DNA of 20,222 nucleotides from contig JBBKVR010000005.1 in the NCBI GenBank assembly GCA_037968575.1, positions 1-20,222 on the forward strand, given 5' to 3'. Position 1 is the first letter of the stretch; every line of letters starts with the position of its first letter. This DNA is from UBA2137 sp037968575 (GTDB lineage Bacteria; Pseudomonadota; Alphaproteobacteria; Micavibrionales; Micavibrionaceae). The translations under genes were made by a program, and so were the position numbers. Positions 1 through 8,755 of this stretch are shown piece after piece. Under the pieces are notes generated by a model. The model was not told where the DNA came from. It worked only from the letters and a program-made list of their open reading frames with translations, and searched no databases.

Positions 1-1655
1 AACACTGTTGCGAGCCCGTGCGACCCATGAGCCAATGAATAATAGAGTCCTTCTTGTGTCTCACCAAAGATTGGAAAACGGTATTTTGAGGTCACGCGGA
101 ACGAAGCACGCCCCTCAAAGACCTCTATATTGTCCTTGAGTAATGGGAATATCTCTTCCAACTTTTCACGATTGAAATCGTTGTCTTCATCCAGAACATC
201 GTCATGGTCCAACCACGGTTGGAATGTTGAGCCAATGGCGTGCACACCACCCGCTTGAGGAGAAATATACCCGCTATAATGGATACTCGTTTTGATATTT
301 TTTGTTGCATCACTAATTTTTGCGAGAGACAGTTGCCCCCGCACCTTTTGTAAATTTTTACTATTCAAAGTTTTGAAACTTTCAAATCCTGCTCCGCACG
401 CTAGAATAACCGCATCAAATTTTTCCCCATCAATATTCCAAACACCATCTTCTTTTTCTATATTTTGAACAGTCGCATTTAAGCGAACATCAACACCATC
501 AGCCAATGCTTCACAAAGTTTTGCAGGATTAACCATGACTGACTGTTCAAGATATAAAGCAGACTGCTCAAACTCTATTCCACCTACTTCAGAGGCTTCA
601 TGCGCCGTGAGTATTCTCGCTATATGTTTTGGCAACTGCCAATTTTCAAGCAAATCTTCAAAGCGAGCTTTCTTCTCTTTATTGATGCAAACATATAGCG
701 ACCCACATTGCTTAAATCCAATATCCTGTAACTCAGAAAGTTTCTTATATGTTGTCACCGCATCGGCATAACTACTCATATAAAAGTGTGCTTGGGGCTC
801 AGGAATTTTATAAAACCTTGGATTAACCATACCTATGGGATTACCCGATGCCCCACTTGATAATTCACTTGCCTGTTCAAACAAGGTGACTTGGTAACCT
901 TCTTGCTTCAGCCAGTGAGCAGTGCCACAACCAGCAAGACCACCACCAATAATGGCAACGGATTTTGGTAGGTTTTTTACTATCGCACCCTCGCCTTCCC
1001 ACGTCCCGACGAGGCGTTCACGCTTATGAGAAAACCCTTCTGTTTTTTCGACCTCGAAGCCCACATCTTGTAAACCTCGTTTTACAAACCCAGCAGATGT
1101 AAAAGTCGCAAATGTTGAAATTTTGGCAGATAGCCGCACCATATTTTGAAAAACAGTGTCCGTCCACATTTCGGGATTTTTAGAGGGTGTAAACCCATCC
1201 AAAAACCAAGCGTCAACAGCAATATTTTGTGTTCGCGGAAGTGTTTCGTTGATGTCACCAAATACCAAAGTAAGTTTAATATTAGGAGTTACATAGTGCG
1301 TATGAAACCCCTCAACTTCTAACGGATAATTATCCAAATACTGCTCGATTTTATTGTCGAATACATCTTCCCAAGGTGATAAAGCCTCGCGAATTGTTTG
1401 CCGATCTAATGGGTATTGTTCGTAAGAAATATAATGCAGCGACACATCAGGGTTGGTTTTTGTCAGCAAATCCCACAACGCCAAAAAATTCAAACCCGTT
1501 CCAAAACCTGTCTCAGCAACAGTAAATGTCTTTGCTTTTCTCAAACGTTCTTCAAGGTGATTTCCTCCCAGAAAAACAAAGCGGGATTCTTCCAAACCGT
1601 TTTCTTTTGAGAAATATATGTCATCAAAGCGTTTTGACCTTGGCACGTCATGCAT
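1..1655 (-). CDS. mnmC: MnmC, bifunctional tRNA wobble-uridine modification enzyme (3' end outside window)
   Basis: MnmC makes the last two steps of the mnm5(s2)U34 modification in certain tRNAs. The C-terminal FAD oxidoreductase removes the carboxymethyl group and the N-terminal methyltransferase methylates the resulting amine. Reading from the ATG at 1655 gives 551 residues before the left window edge. The SAM-binding motif AETGFGTGLNFL lies at residues 47-58 and the family signature DAWFLDGFTPSKNPEMW at 148-164. The dinucleotide-binding motif of the oxidoreductase, AIIGGGLAG, is at 234-242, followed by SSGASGNPIGMVNPR at 266-280. An in-frame TAG lies 18 nt upstream of the ATG, and GGAG sits just before it, which fixes the start. 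E. coli MnmC is about 670 residues, so the C-terminus is missing only because the window ends. It diverges from the M3 peptidase gene across 57 bp. The fused two-domain form is clear; identification is firm. Confidence 0.96.
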   Translation of the reverse strand, partial: MHDVPRSKRFDDIYFSKENGLEESRFVFLGGNHLEERLRKAKTFTVAETGFGTGLNFLALWDLLTKTNPDVSLHYISYEQYPLDRQTIREALSPWEDVFDNKIEQYLDNYPLEVEGFHTHYVTPNIKLTLVFGDINETLPRTQNIAVDAWFLDGFTPSKNPEMWTDTVFQNMVRLSAKISTFATFTSAGFVKRGLQDVGFEVEKTEGFSHKRERLVGTWEGEGAIVKNLPKSVAIIGGGLAGCGTAHWLKQEGYQVTLFEQASELSSGASGNPIGMVNPRFYKIPEPQAHFYMSSYADAVTTYKKLSELQDIGFKQCGSLYVCINKEKKARFEDLLENWQLPKHIARILTAHEASEVGGIEFEQSALYLEQSVMVNPAKLCEALADGVDVRLNATVQNIEKEDGVWNIDGEKFDAVILACGAGFESFKTLNSKNLQKVRGQLSLAKISDATKNIKTSIHYSGYISPQAGGVHAIGSTFQPWLDHDDVLDEDNDFNREKLEEIFPLLKDNIEVFEGRASFRVTSKYRFPIFGETQEGLYYSLAHGSHGLATV

Positions 1656-1712
1656 AATGCTCCATATAAATGTCTAGAGCCCAAGAATAAAGGAAAATTA
1701 TACGGAATCATC

Positions 1713-3767
1713 ATGAGCAAAACAGATAACATCCTTCTTCAAGACTTCTCAACACCTTATAAAACTCCGCCTTTTGAGCAAATCAAACCTGAGTTTTTTG
1801 TGCCTGCGATTAAAAAATATATTGAGGAAGCACGCGCCAATATTGATGCAATCAAGAACAGTGCAGATGAACCTACATTTGAAAACACGATTGAGGCTTT
1901 AGAAGCTTCATCTGAAAATTTGGATACAGTGACCTCTATTTTCTACACGCTTTTAAGTGTGATTGGCGGTGATAAGTACAATGCATTGTCTGAGGAAATT
2001 GGCCCGATGACTGCTGATTTTGGGAGCGATATCATGCTTAATCCTGATCTCTTTAAACGCGTAAAGGCTGTTTATGATGTACGTGATGCCCGCGATTATG
2101 AGGAAGTCGAAAAAACACTCCTTGAAGATACTTATGACGGATTTGTACGTAGTGGTGCTTTACTTGATGAGACAACCAAGAAACGCCTTAAAGAAATCAA
2201 TGCAGAGTCATCAACGCTTTCACCACAATTTTCACAAAATGTTGTGAAATCATCTGCACAGTTTGAGCTTAAAATTACTAACAAAAATGACTTGGTTGGT
2301 CTTCCCGATACAGCAATTGAAAGTGCCGCGCACGAAGCAGAAGAAAAAGGCTACGAAAATGCATGGGTATTTACACTAGATTTTCCGAGTTTTATTCCGT
2401 TTATGACTTACTCAGAAAACAGTGAATTACGGGAGAAAATGTGGCGAGCATTTGGTGCTCGTGCCTTTGGCGATGAATTTGATAATACAAAACTCATTCA
2501 GCGTATTCTTGAACTCAAATTTGAGCGTACAAAACTTCTTGGTTATGAAAGTTATGCTTCCTTTGTATTGGAAAACCGTATGGTCAAGAAAACTGAAGAT
2601 GTGATGGAGTTTTTGGATACACTTTTCAAAACCTATAAACCCGCGGCAGAAAAAGACCTTGAAAACCTTCTGGCCTTTGCAAAAAAACGCGACGGTTTAG
2701 ATGATTTAAAACCTTGGGACGTCGGTTTCTACAGTGAAAAATTCAAAGAAGAATTATTTGAATTTTCAGAGGAAGATTTACGTCCTTATTTTCCTCTTGA
2801 GATTGTTCTCAATGGCACATTTGAGCATTTCAAAAAGCTTTTTAATCTAGATTTTAAACTCAATAAAAACGTTCAGACATGGCATAAAGACGTAAGCGCC
2901 TATGAAGTGATGGATAAAGAAACGGGTGATTTATTTGGAATTCTTTATGCCGATGTTTATGTGCGTAAAGACAAGCGCTCAGGCGCATGGAAAGCATCTC
3001 TTCGTGATCACGGCTTATATCATGGCGAACAATTACCAGCGGTTATGGAGATTGTCTGTAACTTCTCTAAGCCCACACCAAAACGCCCAAGTCTTTTAAC
3101 GCATAATGATGCCTTAACGTTGTTCCACGAGATGGGACACGCCATTCATGCAATTTTAGGTCGTACAAAATATCAATCTACAAGCGGTACAAATGTCCTT
3201 TGGGATTTTGTTGAACTTCCTTCACAGGTACAGGAAAACTGGTTATTTGAGTCTGAAACACTGGATATGGTGACTGGCCATTACGAGACAGGCGAAAAAA
3301 TCCCTGCCGACCTTATTGAGAAGATGCGCGCGGCTAAAACATACATGTCTGGTTGGGGTGGCCTAAGACAACTGACCTATTGTTATAAAGATATGGCTTA
3401 CCATACTCTTCAAGAAGCACCTAAAGCCGAAAACATCCAAGAATTCGAAAAACAAGCCACAGAGAAATGCCGACTTTTCCCTGATTATGGGGGATGTAGC
3501 TCAGCATCTTTTGCTCATATCTTCGCAGGTGGCTATTCCGCAGGCTATTACAGCTATAAGTGGGCAGAGGTTCTTGATGCCGATACATTTGAGTTATTCC
3601 TCGAAAACGGCCTCTATGACCGCGAAACAGCTCTGAAATACCGCCATGAGATATTAGAAAAGGGCGGAAGTGAAGACCCCGCCATACTTTACCGCCGATT
3701 CCGTGGACGTGATGCAGATCCCAAAGCATTATTGCGTCGTGAAGGGCTTTTGGACGAGGCCACTTAA
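1713..3767 (+). CDS. M3 family zinc metallopeptidase (Dcp / oligopeptidase A type)
   Basis: A 684-residue peptidase of family M3, the usual length for peptidyl-dipeptidase Dcp and oligopeptidase A. These cytoplasmic zinc enzymes degrade short peptides. The zinc site is LFHEMGHAIH with His472, Glu473 and His476, and Glu501 in DFVELPSQ is placed 29 residues after the first His, the spacing known for thimet oligopeptidase relatives. The segment SGTNVLWDFVELPSQVQENW mixes features of Dcp (SGTN, DFVE) and oligopeptidase A (VELPSQ, ENW), so I do not assign a gene symbol. The frame stays open back to an ATG at 1650, but that start would overlap mnmC; the ATG at 1713 begins the expected N-terminus (MSKTDNILLQDFSTPYKTPP) and has GGA a few bases upstream. 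No signal peptide is seen. It appears to be a single gene followed by a hairpin. Confidence 0.94.
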   Translation: MSKTDNILLQDFSTPYKTPPFEQIKPEFFVPAIKKYIEEARANIDAIKNSADEPTFENTIEALEASSENLDTVTSIFYTLLSVIGGDKYNALSEEIGPMTADFGSDIMLNPDLFKRVKAVYDVRDARDYEEVEKTLLEDTYDGFVRSGALLDETTKKRLKEINAESSTLSPQFSQNVVKSSAQFELKITNKNDLVGLPDTAIESAAHEAEEKGYENAWVFTLDFPSFIPFMTYSENSELREKMWRAFGARAFGDEFDNTKLIQRILELKFERTKLLGYESYASFVLENRMVKKTEDVMEFLDTLFKTYKPAAEKDLENLLAFAKKRDGLDDLKPWDVGFYSEKFKEELFEFSEEDLRPYFPLEIVLNGTFEHFKKLFNLDFKLNKNVQTWHKDVSAYEVMDKETGDLFGILYADVYVRKDKRSGAWKASLRDHGLYHGEQLPAVMEIVCNFSKPTPKRPSLLTHNDALTLFHEMGHAIHAILGRTKYQSTSGTNVLWDFVELPSQVQENWLFESETLDMVTGHYETGEKIPADLIEKMRAAKTYMSGWGGLRQLTYCYKDMAYHTLQEAPKAENIQEFEKQATEKCRLFPDYGGCSSASFAHIFAGGYSAGYYSYKWAEVLDADTFELFLENGLYDRETALKYRHEILEKGGSEDPAILYRRFRGRDADPKALLRREGLLDEAT

Positions 3768-3770
3768 GAA

Positions 3771-3807
3771 AAAGGTAAGTTAGAAAAATAACATCTAATT
3801 TGCCTTT
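3771..3807 (+). terminator. Hairpin 3' of the M3 peptidase gene, possible terminator
   Basis: Three bases after the peptidase stop codon, the arms 3771-3783 and 3795-3807 can pair over 13 bp (two G-U pairs) around an 11-nt A-rich loop. There is no uridine run after the stem, so it may be a weak terminator or a 3'-end stabiliser. The pairing is seen in the sequence; the function is inferred. Confidence 0.4.
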
Positions 3808-3886
3808 AACTCAAGCATTACTTGGTTTATCAGTAAACTAGTAAAAAATTATGAAAAGTTTTTTGCGTTTATTTTTCATATTTTTA

Positions 3887-3915
3887 TTGCTTTTTGAGGT
3901 TTCGTTAGCTATAAC
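3887..3915 (+). promoter_or_regulatory. Candidate sigma70-type promoter for the XRE regulator/methyltransferase operon
   Basis: TTGCTT at 3887-3892 and TATAAC at 3910-3915 are separated by exactly 17 bp, in an AT-rich stretch. The -10 matches consensus at five of six positions and the -35 at three of six. Transcription from here would leave a leader of roughly 25 nt, with GAG at 3936-3938 acting as the ribosome binding site for the ATG at 3946. Inferred from consensus only. Confidence 0.45.
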
Positions 3916-3945
3916 TTTGTTCATTCATCAATAACGAGCGTGAAA

Positions 3946-4596
3946 ATGAGCATAACAACAGCACAAATTCGTGGAGCAAGGGGTATCTTGCATTGGAGTC
4001 AAAACGACCTTTCCGAGAGAACAGGCATCTCCACAACATCTATTGGCGCGCTTGAAAAAGGCGCAACACAAGCGCGCGAAAGTACACTTTCTAAAATCCA
4101 AAAAGTCTTTGAAGATAACGGTATAGAGTTTACGCCTAATGATGGTTTAAGAAAACGCTCCGTTGAAGTAGAAGTTTTCCGTGGTAAAGATGGTTTTGCG
4201 AATTTCTTTGAACTTCTCTTCAGTACCATTGAGAAGTGGAGTGGAGAAATCTGTATTTCCAATGTTGAAGAGGAGCAATTTATTCACTGGGCAGGTGAGA
4301 GCGCCAAAAAACATATGGAACGCGTTTCTTCTCTTACAAATGTCAATTATAAAGTCCTTTTAAAAGATGGAGACAAAAACTTTCTAGCTAATAGCTACGC
4401 ACAATATAAGTGGCTACCCAAAGAATTTTTTTCCTCAGTTCCTTTTTATGTATTTGAGAAAAAATTAGCTATATTTGTTTTTGAAGAAGAGCCCGTAATT
4501 ATTCTTCATAAATTCCCAGCGATTGCTGAGGCTTACAAGTCTCAATTCAATGCCTTATGGAATATTGCCCACCAACCAGACAGAGAAGCTGCTTAA
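3946..4596 (+). CDS. XRE-family transcriptional regulator with C-terminal sensor-like domain
   Basis: A predicted DNA-binding regulator of about 216 residues. Residues 6-62 form an XRE/Cro-type helix-turn-helix (IRGARGILHWSQNDLSERTG, then ISTTSIGALEKG) ending in the KIQKVFEDNGIEF segment common in proteobacterial XRE proteins. The remaining ~150 residues form a separate domain with alternating strands and helices (GEICISNVEEE; VNYKVLLKDGDKNFL; KKLAIFVFEEEPVIILHKFP). This reminds me of the phospholipase-D-like effector domain of TrmB-type regulators, but I hold that loosely. The frame also contains a GTG at 3940; I chose the ATG at 3946 because GAG at 3936-3938 is well spaced for it. Only 19 bp separate it from the EgtD-like gene, so it probably regulates its own operon, including that enzyme. 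No ligand can be inferred. Confidence 0.85.
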   Translation: MSITTAQIRGARGILHWSQNDLSERTGISTTSIGALEKGATQARESTLSKIQKVFEDNGIEFTPNDGLRKRSVEVEVFRGKDGFANFFELLFSTIEKWSGEICISNVEEEQFIHWAGESAKKHMERVSSLTNVNYKVLLKDGDKNFLANSYAQYKWLPKEFFSSVPFYVFEKKLAIFVFEEEPVIILHKFPAIAEAYKSQFNALWNIAHQPDREAA

Positions 4597-4615
4597 AAAT
4601 TAGGATGATGCGTAT

Positions 4616-5719
4616 ATGACCAATTTTTCTGCAGAACAATATGAATATGATCTTAAGGATTTCTTACGTGGCAAGAAAGGTGGACACTTGGATAGAGCCA
4701 TCTACAGAATACCTGAAAACTGGGAAAGAATTGTTAGAGAAGCTACAATAGGTAACAGAGATTATTACCTAGCAGACCCTAATTTAGAATTGAGGTTGCT
4801 AGAGAAAATGGCGCAAGATAACTCTCAATTCAACAATGAAAGTAGACCAATCCGCGCCTTATTTGAAATTGGGGCTGGTACAGGTGAAAAAATTATGCCT
4901 TTTGTTGAGGGTAACGAAGATTTGCAAAGCATTGCACTTATTGATTATGAGGTTGGACTTAATCAAGAAGCACACGACAGGATTGTTAAGGCTAAACCTG
5001 AAATTCCGATACTTATGCTGGGCCAAGATTTTAGCGCTTCTGACAGCGTTTCCCAATTCAGCGGTGGTCGTGTCTTAGGTTTAATACTGGGAGGAACTAT
5101 TGCCAATATATCAGCGCTACCACTTCCTCAATTCTTTAGGAGACAGGCAAAGCAATTTCAGCATAAAGATTTCCTTGTAGAGTCTCTCACTAAGCGTTTT
5201 CAGAACGCCGCTAACTTTTATCATAACAGAGGAGAGCTTATCGTAACTGTTGATACTGGTGATGAAACAGAAGCTCTCGCGGCTTACCAAGGGCAAGAAC
5301 ACGCAGACTTTATATTTGGTGCTTTAGATTTAGCAGTAAACTTGTCTGAGAAAGGTTTACTGGAGACTGATTTAACAAAAAGCCAAATACGCAGTTGTTT
5401 TAAGCATGACCCTATCATTGTGAAGCCGACGCAAGATAGTTGGGGTATCGCGCATACACTACGCTGTATGCAGGACATAGATTTTACAATTAATGGCGAA
5501 GAGTTTTTTATTAAAGCTGGTTTTTCCAACAGCGTTATCAACTCTTTCAAGCCTACTCCAGAACAAGTCCAGAAAGCTGCTGAAGCTGTAGGTTTTCAAT
5601 TTGCAGACTCTTACATAGACGAAACAGGTCGTGTAACTGTTATGCACTTCACTATTGAAAAAGTTGCTAATGACAGAGGTAATGAAAAAGCCACTCCTCC
5701 TTTAGTCAGAACTTTGTAG
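4616..5719 (+). CDS. Divergent EgtD-family SAM-dependent methyltransferase
   Basis: A 367-residue protein resembling the histidine N-alpha-methyltransferase family (EgtD, Methyltransf_33), whose founding member trimethylates L-histidine in ergothioneine synthesis. The match rests on the SAM motif FEIGAGTGEKI (residues 83-93, compare EgtD ELGSGTSEKT), LGGTIANIS (158-166, the family's GSTIGN motif with Asn164), LIVTVDTGDE (208-217) and NGEEFFIKAGFSNS (293-306). In the last segment, by eye, the Glu and Ser that hold the imidazole ring in M. smegmatis EgtD are replaced, so histidine may not be the substrate. No EgtB-like sulfoxide synthase or other ergothioneine gene is nearby. AGGA lies about 10 nt before the ATG. 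It probably shares a transcript with the XRE regulator. Its last 18 bp overlap the 3' end of the convergent GT2 gene. Family assignment is fairly sure; the substrate is unknown. Confidence 0.8.
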   Translation: MTNFSAEQYEYDLKDFLRGKKGGHLDRAIYRIPENWERIVREATIGNRDYYLADPNLELRLLEKMAQDNSQFNNESRPIRALFEIGAGTGEKIMPFVEGNEDLQSIALIDYEVGLNQEAHDRIVKAKPEIPILMLGQDFSASDSVSQFSGGRVLGLILGGTIANISALPLPQFFRRQAKQFQHKDFLVESLTKRFQNAANFYHNRGELIVTVDTGDETEALAAYQGQEHADFIFGALDLAVNLSEKGLLETDLTKSQIRSCFKHDPIIVKPTQDSWGIAHTLRCMQDIDFTINGEEFFIKAGFSNSVINSFKPTPEQVQKAAEAVGFQFADSYIDETGRVTVMHFTIEKVANDRGNEKATPPLVRTL

Positions 5720-6637
5720 AAACTTTTTTACTCTATCAATTATCGTTCTATGGGGCGCAGCAAGCGTTGCCAAAACAGCATAAAAAAATGCCTTTCCTTT
5801 ACGCCCTTTACTCCCATGAAAGCGTGAATAAACAGTAATTCTGGAACACAGATAAACACCTTTTTGTTTTAGGTAACCTTGATATTTCGTGCGTAGTAAC
5901 ATGGCATATTCAAATGGTTTCTTGCCGCCTTTGTCCACAGTTGATGTTTTTGTTTGAACTACCAATTGCTCATCAACCGCGATAAACCAACCACCCTCAA
6001 GCGAACATCTGATGGCCATATCCCATTCAGCGCTTCTACGGAATTGAGGATCAAAACTACCAAGTTTTTTGAATAAATCACGGTGCACCATCAACGTGCA
6101 ACTACCGAACATCCCCCATGCATAACCTGCTTTGCCGGAATGCCACAGGATATGATCGGCCACCATTTTCCCGTGTGGCTCTTTACCCTCTATGCGACCT
6201 ATTGCCTTAAATTCATGGTAAATTTCCGCCTCACCTGCATGGCGAATACCTCTATTCGTGTAACACATCACCAGAGGTGTTTTCTTTTCTTCAATAAATT
6301 TTGAGAGCTTTTGATACTGTTTCGTTAGTCGATCTGGCGTGCTCACATCATCATCATCAAAGAACGTTAAATACTCGCCTTTGGCATTCTCAATAATTGT
6401 ATTCAGGGCAGAAGGGAATCCTTTGTTTTCTTCATGTTGATAGAGCCTGATATTTTCTTCGTCTTTAATATACCCAACAATAAGTTCTACCGATTTATCA
6501 GACGAGGCATCATCAACAATAATGATTTCGGTGTTTGCCCAATCTTGTTCTTTGGCATGCTTAATCGCATCAAGAATGAGGTCTTGTGCGTTAAAGCATG
6601 TAATTCCAATAGTGATAAGAGGTTGTTCAGCTAACAT
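5702..6637 (-). CDS. GT2 family glycosyltransferase
   Basis: A 311-residue glycosyltransferase of the GT-A fold, expected to transfer a sugar from a nucleotide-sugar donor during surface glycan assembly. It opens with the typical ITIGITCFNAQDLI, has IIVDDASSDKS at 39-49 and the metal-binding acidic cluster FFDDDD at 92-97. RRSAEWDMAIRCSLEGG in the second half corresponds to the usual ED-containing acceptor/catalytic region. The C-terminus is basic with a hydrophobic patch (AFFYAVLATLAAP), suggesting membrane association. The ATG directly follows the TAG of the flippase gene with no spacer, so the two are probably co-translated. The 3' end overlaps the EgtD-like gene on the other strand by 18 bp. 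Donor and acceptor cannot be read from the sequence. Confidence 0.9.
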   Translation of the reverse strand: MLAEQPLITIGITCFNAQDLILDAIKHAKEQDWANTEIIIVDDASSDKSVELIVGYIKDEENIRLYQHEENKGFPSALNTIIENAKGEYLTFFDDDDVSTPDRLTKQYQKLSKFIEEKKTPLVMCYTNRGIRHAGEAEIYHEFKAIGRIEGKEPHGKMVADHILWHSGKAGYAWGMFGSCTLMVHRDLFKKLGSFDPQFRRSAEWDMAIRCSLEGGWFIAVDEQLVVQTKTSTVDKGGKKPFEYAMLLRTKYQGYLKQKGVYLCSRITVYSRFHGSKGRKGKAFFYAVLATLAAPHRTIIDRVKKFLQSSD

Positions 6638-7897
6638 CTAATTGTCCATCGCAGGGTAAGTTTTTGCCATAAGCCAGTGGATGTAAAAAGAAGAAATCAC
6701 TCTATGGAAAAAAGTAGAAGCAATGGCTCCCGCTATTCCGAAGAAAGGAATAAGTAAAAGAGAGAAAATAATACGACTCAGTGACATAGCCAAAACAATT
6801 TTTTTATTATTTTTCTTATCCAATCTGGAAGAAATAAACCAAAATTTCAATGGTGCTGAATTCACTATTGCCACAGTACAGAGCAACAATTGTGAATAAA
6901 AAAGTGCACCTTTATACTGTTCTCCAAAAAACAAGACGAAGCAAAATGGGTAGATAGTAAACGCCATTGCAATAGTTCCAACAGCGACGACAACAGAAAA
7001 TAATTTGAAAAATTTATCCATCTTCTTGGTAAAAACAACCTGTTTTGAGAATTTTGGACTAAGTACCTTTGCTATACCCTGTATAAGCAACTTGAGCATT
7101 TCAGGGACTTTCTTTGCCACAACAAAAACGGCAAGTGCTGCAGGTGATAAGAACATATACAGAAGTAAATTATCTATGTTGGAAGAAATCGCAGTCGCCA
7201 CGGCATACAAGCTTGTCTTCATCCCATAATCTATACTGTCTTTTTCTGCCTTATCGGTTTTTGATGTTTGGCTCCACAACTTCATTGTCTGAAAAAGGTT
7301 TTGAAAAACTGCAGGGGTCAAAAAAGCTATAAGTAGATAAATTATATTTCCAGGGTAAAGAATAGACGTTGCCACCATCAAAACTGTTCTAAAAACGGCG
7401 TTTACTGCTCCAGTCAAAGCCAAATATCTAAACTTCTCCGACCCAAGGTAAACAGCCTTCCACTGACACAGGCCATTTGCTACAGGAAATAAAATACCTG
7501 CAATACAAAAGGAAAGGGCCATCACCTCATTCTCTTTTAAGAAAAGGTAATAAACAGCACCGGCAAAAAGTAAAGCAGTTGCGATCAAACTGAATATGAC
7601 GGTTTTTGATATTGAGACCCTGAAGGTTCCAATAAACCCACGCGCTGTCGACTGTGCCACAACGTTGTTAATGCCCGGCAAAGAAAAAATGGACAGAGCA
7701 GCAATGATAGTTAAAACAAAGTTATACTGACCATAAGTTTCTGGCGAAAAATAGCGGACCACTATGTAAGTAGTAATTAATCCCAAAACTAATTTGAAAG
7801 CCCTAAACCCATTAGAAAGAAAGATGCCTTCAACAATTCCTTGATTGTTTTTTATATCCTTCTTAAGATTTTTTAATAATGAGTCTAAGTTGAACAA
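6638..7897 (-). CDS. Wzx-like polysaccharide flippase (MOP superfamily)
   Basis: A 419-residue, strongly hydrophobic protein with about 12 predicted membrane spans. It has the arrangement of O-antigen/exopolysaccharide flippases, which move lipid-linked oligosaccharides across the inner membrane. Family-like features are the early SNGFRAFKLVLGLITTYIVV helix followed by RYFSPETYGQYNFVLTI, a common opening in this family. A central loop SQTSKTDKAEKDSIDYGMKTSL precedes the second half, which contains AVATAISSNIDNLLLYMF. The short N-terminal stretch MFNLDSLLKNLKKDIKNNQG is cytoplasmic and basic. It is the first gene of a two-gene minus-strand unit with the GT2 gene and diverges from the methyltransferase gene at 8005 across 107 bp. 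No Wzy polymerase or WaaL ligase is present in the window. The superfamily is clear; the substrate is not. Confidence 0.87.
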   Translation of the reverse strand: MFNLDSLLKNLKKDIKNNQGIVEGIFLSNGFRAFKLVLGLITTYIVVRYFSPETYGQYNFVLTIIAALSIFSLPGINNVVAQSTARGFIGTFRVSISKTVIFSLIATALLFAGAVYYLFLKENEVMALSFCIAGILFPVANGLCQWKAVYLGSEKFRYLALTGAVNAVFRTVLMVATSILYPGNIIYLLIAFLTPAVFQNLFQTMKLWSQTSKTDKAEKDSIDYGMKTSLYAVATAISSNIDNLLLYMFLSPAALAVFVVAKKVPEMLKLLIQGIAKVLSPKFSKQVVFTKKMDKFFKLFSVVVAVGTIAMAFTIYPFCFVLFFGEQYKGALFYSQLLLCTVAIVNSAPLKFWFISSRLDKKNNKKIVLAMSLSRIIFSLLLIPFFGIAGAIASTFFHRVISSFYIHWLMAKTYPAMDN

Positions 7898-8004
7898 ATT
7901 TTTCCCTATGTTCCTTCGGCCTTTTGAAAATTCTAAATTGCTGTTGCCTTATAGATGATTGAAATATAAAAGACTTATACTCTAGGAATGCACAAGTTAT
8001 TACA

Positions 8005-8751
8005 ATGAGAAAGCACATGACTGCTACAAAATTCAAAAAAGCAATTCACAAACTGAACCAGAGCCTAAACGGCTCACGAAAAGAAGCGTATGTGAATTTG
8101 GACAACATGTTCTCAAATACAAAGGATTACACCCTATTTTCATACACCGATGAAGATGGGAACTTTGATTACGAGAGCTATAAAACAATTCAAGAAAACG
8201 CTAACAAAAAGAAACTAGATCGCGTTTGGGTTCTGGAAGAAAATATTGAATTCTTGTCTGACTATCTCAAAGAACATTTAAATCCTATAAAGTCTTCGCT
8301 TTGCCACGGTACACGTAGAGGTAAAGAGCAAGAGTGGTTTAAAAAATACTTAGGTGATGACGTTGATGTCATCGGCACAGAAATTTCAGATACAGCAGAT
8401 GATTTTCCCCACACAATTCAATGGGACTTTCATGAAACCAAAAAAGAATGGTTAAATAAGGTTGATTTTATTTACAGTAATTCCTTCGACCATAGTTACG
8501 ACCCGCAAAAATGTCTTGATGCGTGGACAAGTTGTTTAAGACCAGGCGGTATATGTGTCATTGAGCATACCGATGGTCATGGCGCGCAAGGAAGTTCGCA
8601 GATGGATCCATTTGGTGCACACCTCCTTCAGATGCCCCTTCTCATTTCAAAATGGGGCCGTGAAAAATATGGACTTGTTGATATCTTAAAATCACCTATT
8701 AAGCGTGATGATCTCGACTTTACAGCATTCCTTATCATTGAAAAATATTAG
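8005..8751 (+). CDS. Atypical class I SAM-dependent methyltransferase-like protein
   Basis: A 248-residue protein with the overall layout of a class I methyltransferase but an unusual first motif. Instead of a glycine-rich ExGxGxG loop it reads SSLCHGTRRGKEQEWF (97-112). DVIGTEISD (121-129) fits strand 2, WDFHETKKEWLNKVDFIYSN (140-159) covers motifs II and III, and CLRPGGICVIEH (177-188) is the classic post-motif LRPGG turn. The N-terminal ~70 residues are hydrophilic and unassigned. Two start codons are possible: ATG 8005 (used here) and ATG 8017, the latter with GAGAAA closely upstream. The stop is 4 bp before the next methyltransferase gene, so they form a pair. In this locus it probably modifies a sugar or glycan end, which is inference from context. 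Confidence 0.72.
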   Translation: MRKHMTATKFKKAIHKLNQSLNGSRKEAYVNLDNMFSNTKDYTLFSYTDEDGNFDYESYKTIQENANKKKLDRVWVLEENIEFLSDYLKEHLNPIKSSLCHGTRRGKEQEWFKKYLGDDVDVIGTEISDTADDFPHTIQWDFHETKKEWLNKVDFIYSNSFDHSYDPQKCLDAWTSCLRPGGICVIEHTDGHGAQGSSQMDPFGAHLLQMPLLISKWGREKYGLVDILKSPIKRDDLDFTAFLIIEKY

Positions 8752-8755
8752 TACA

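Noticed and set aside
1541..1732. Minus-strand 63-codon frame at the mnmC/peptidase junction
   Set aside because: It overlaps the mnmC start in another frame; the mnmC frame carries the conserved residues.
3421..3729. Minus-strand 102-codon frame
   Set aside because: Antisense to the conserved C-terminal part of the M3 peptidase; no independent evidence.
7898..8004. Divergent promoter pair between the flippase and methyltransferase genes
   Set aside because: TATACT and TATAAA boxes occur, but none has a -35 at a proper distance; a promoter must exist here but I cannot place it.
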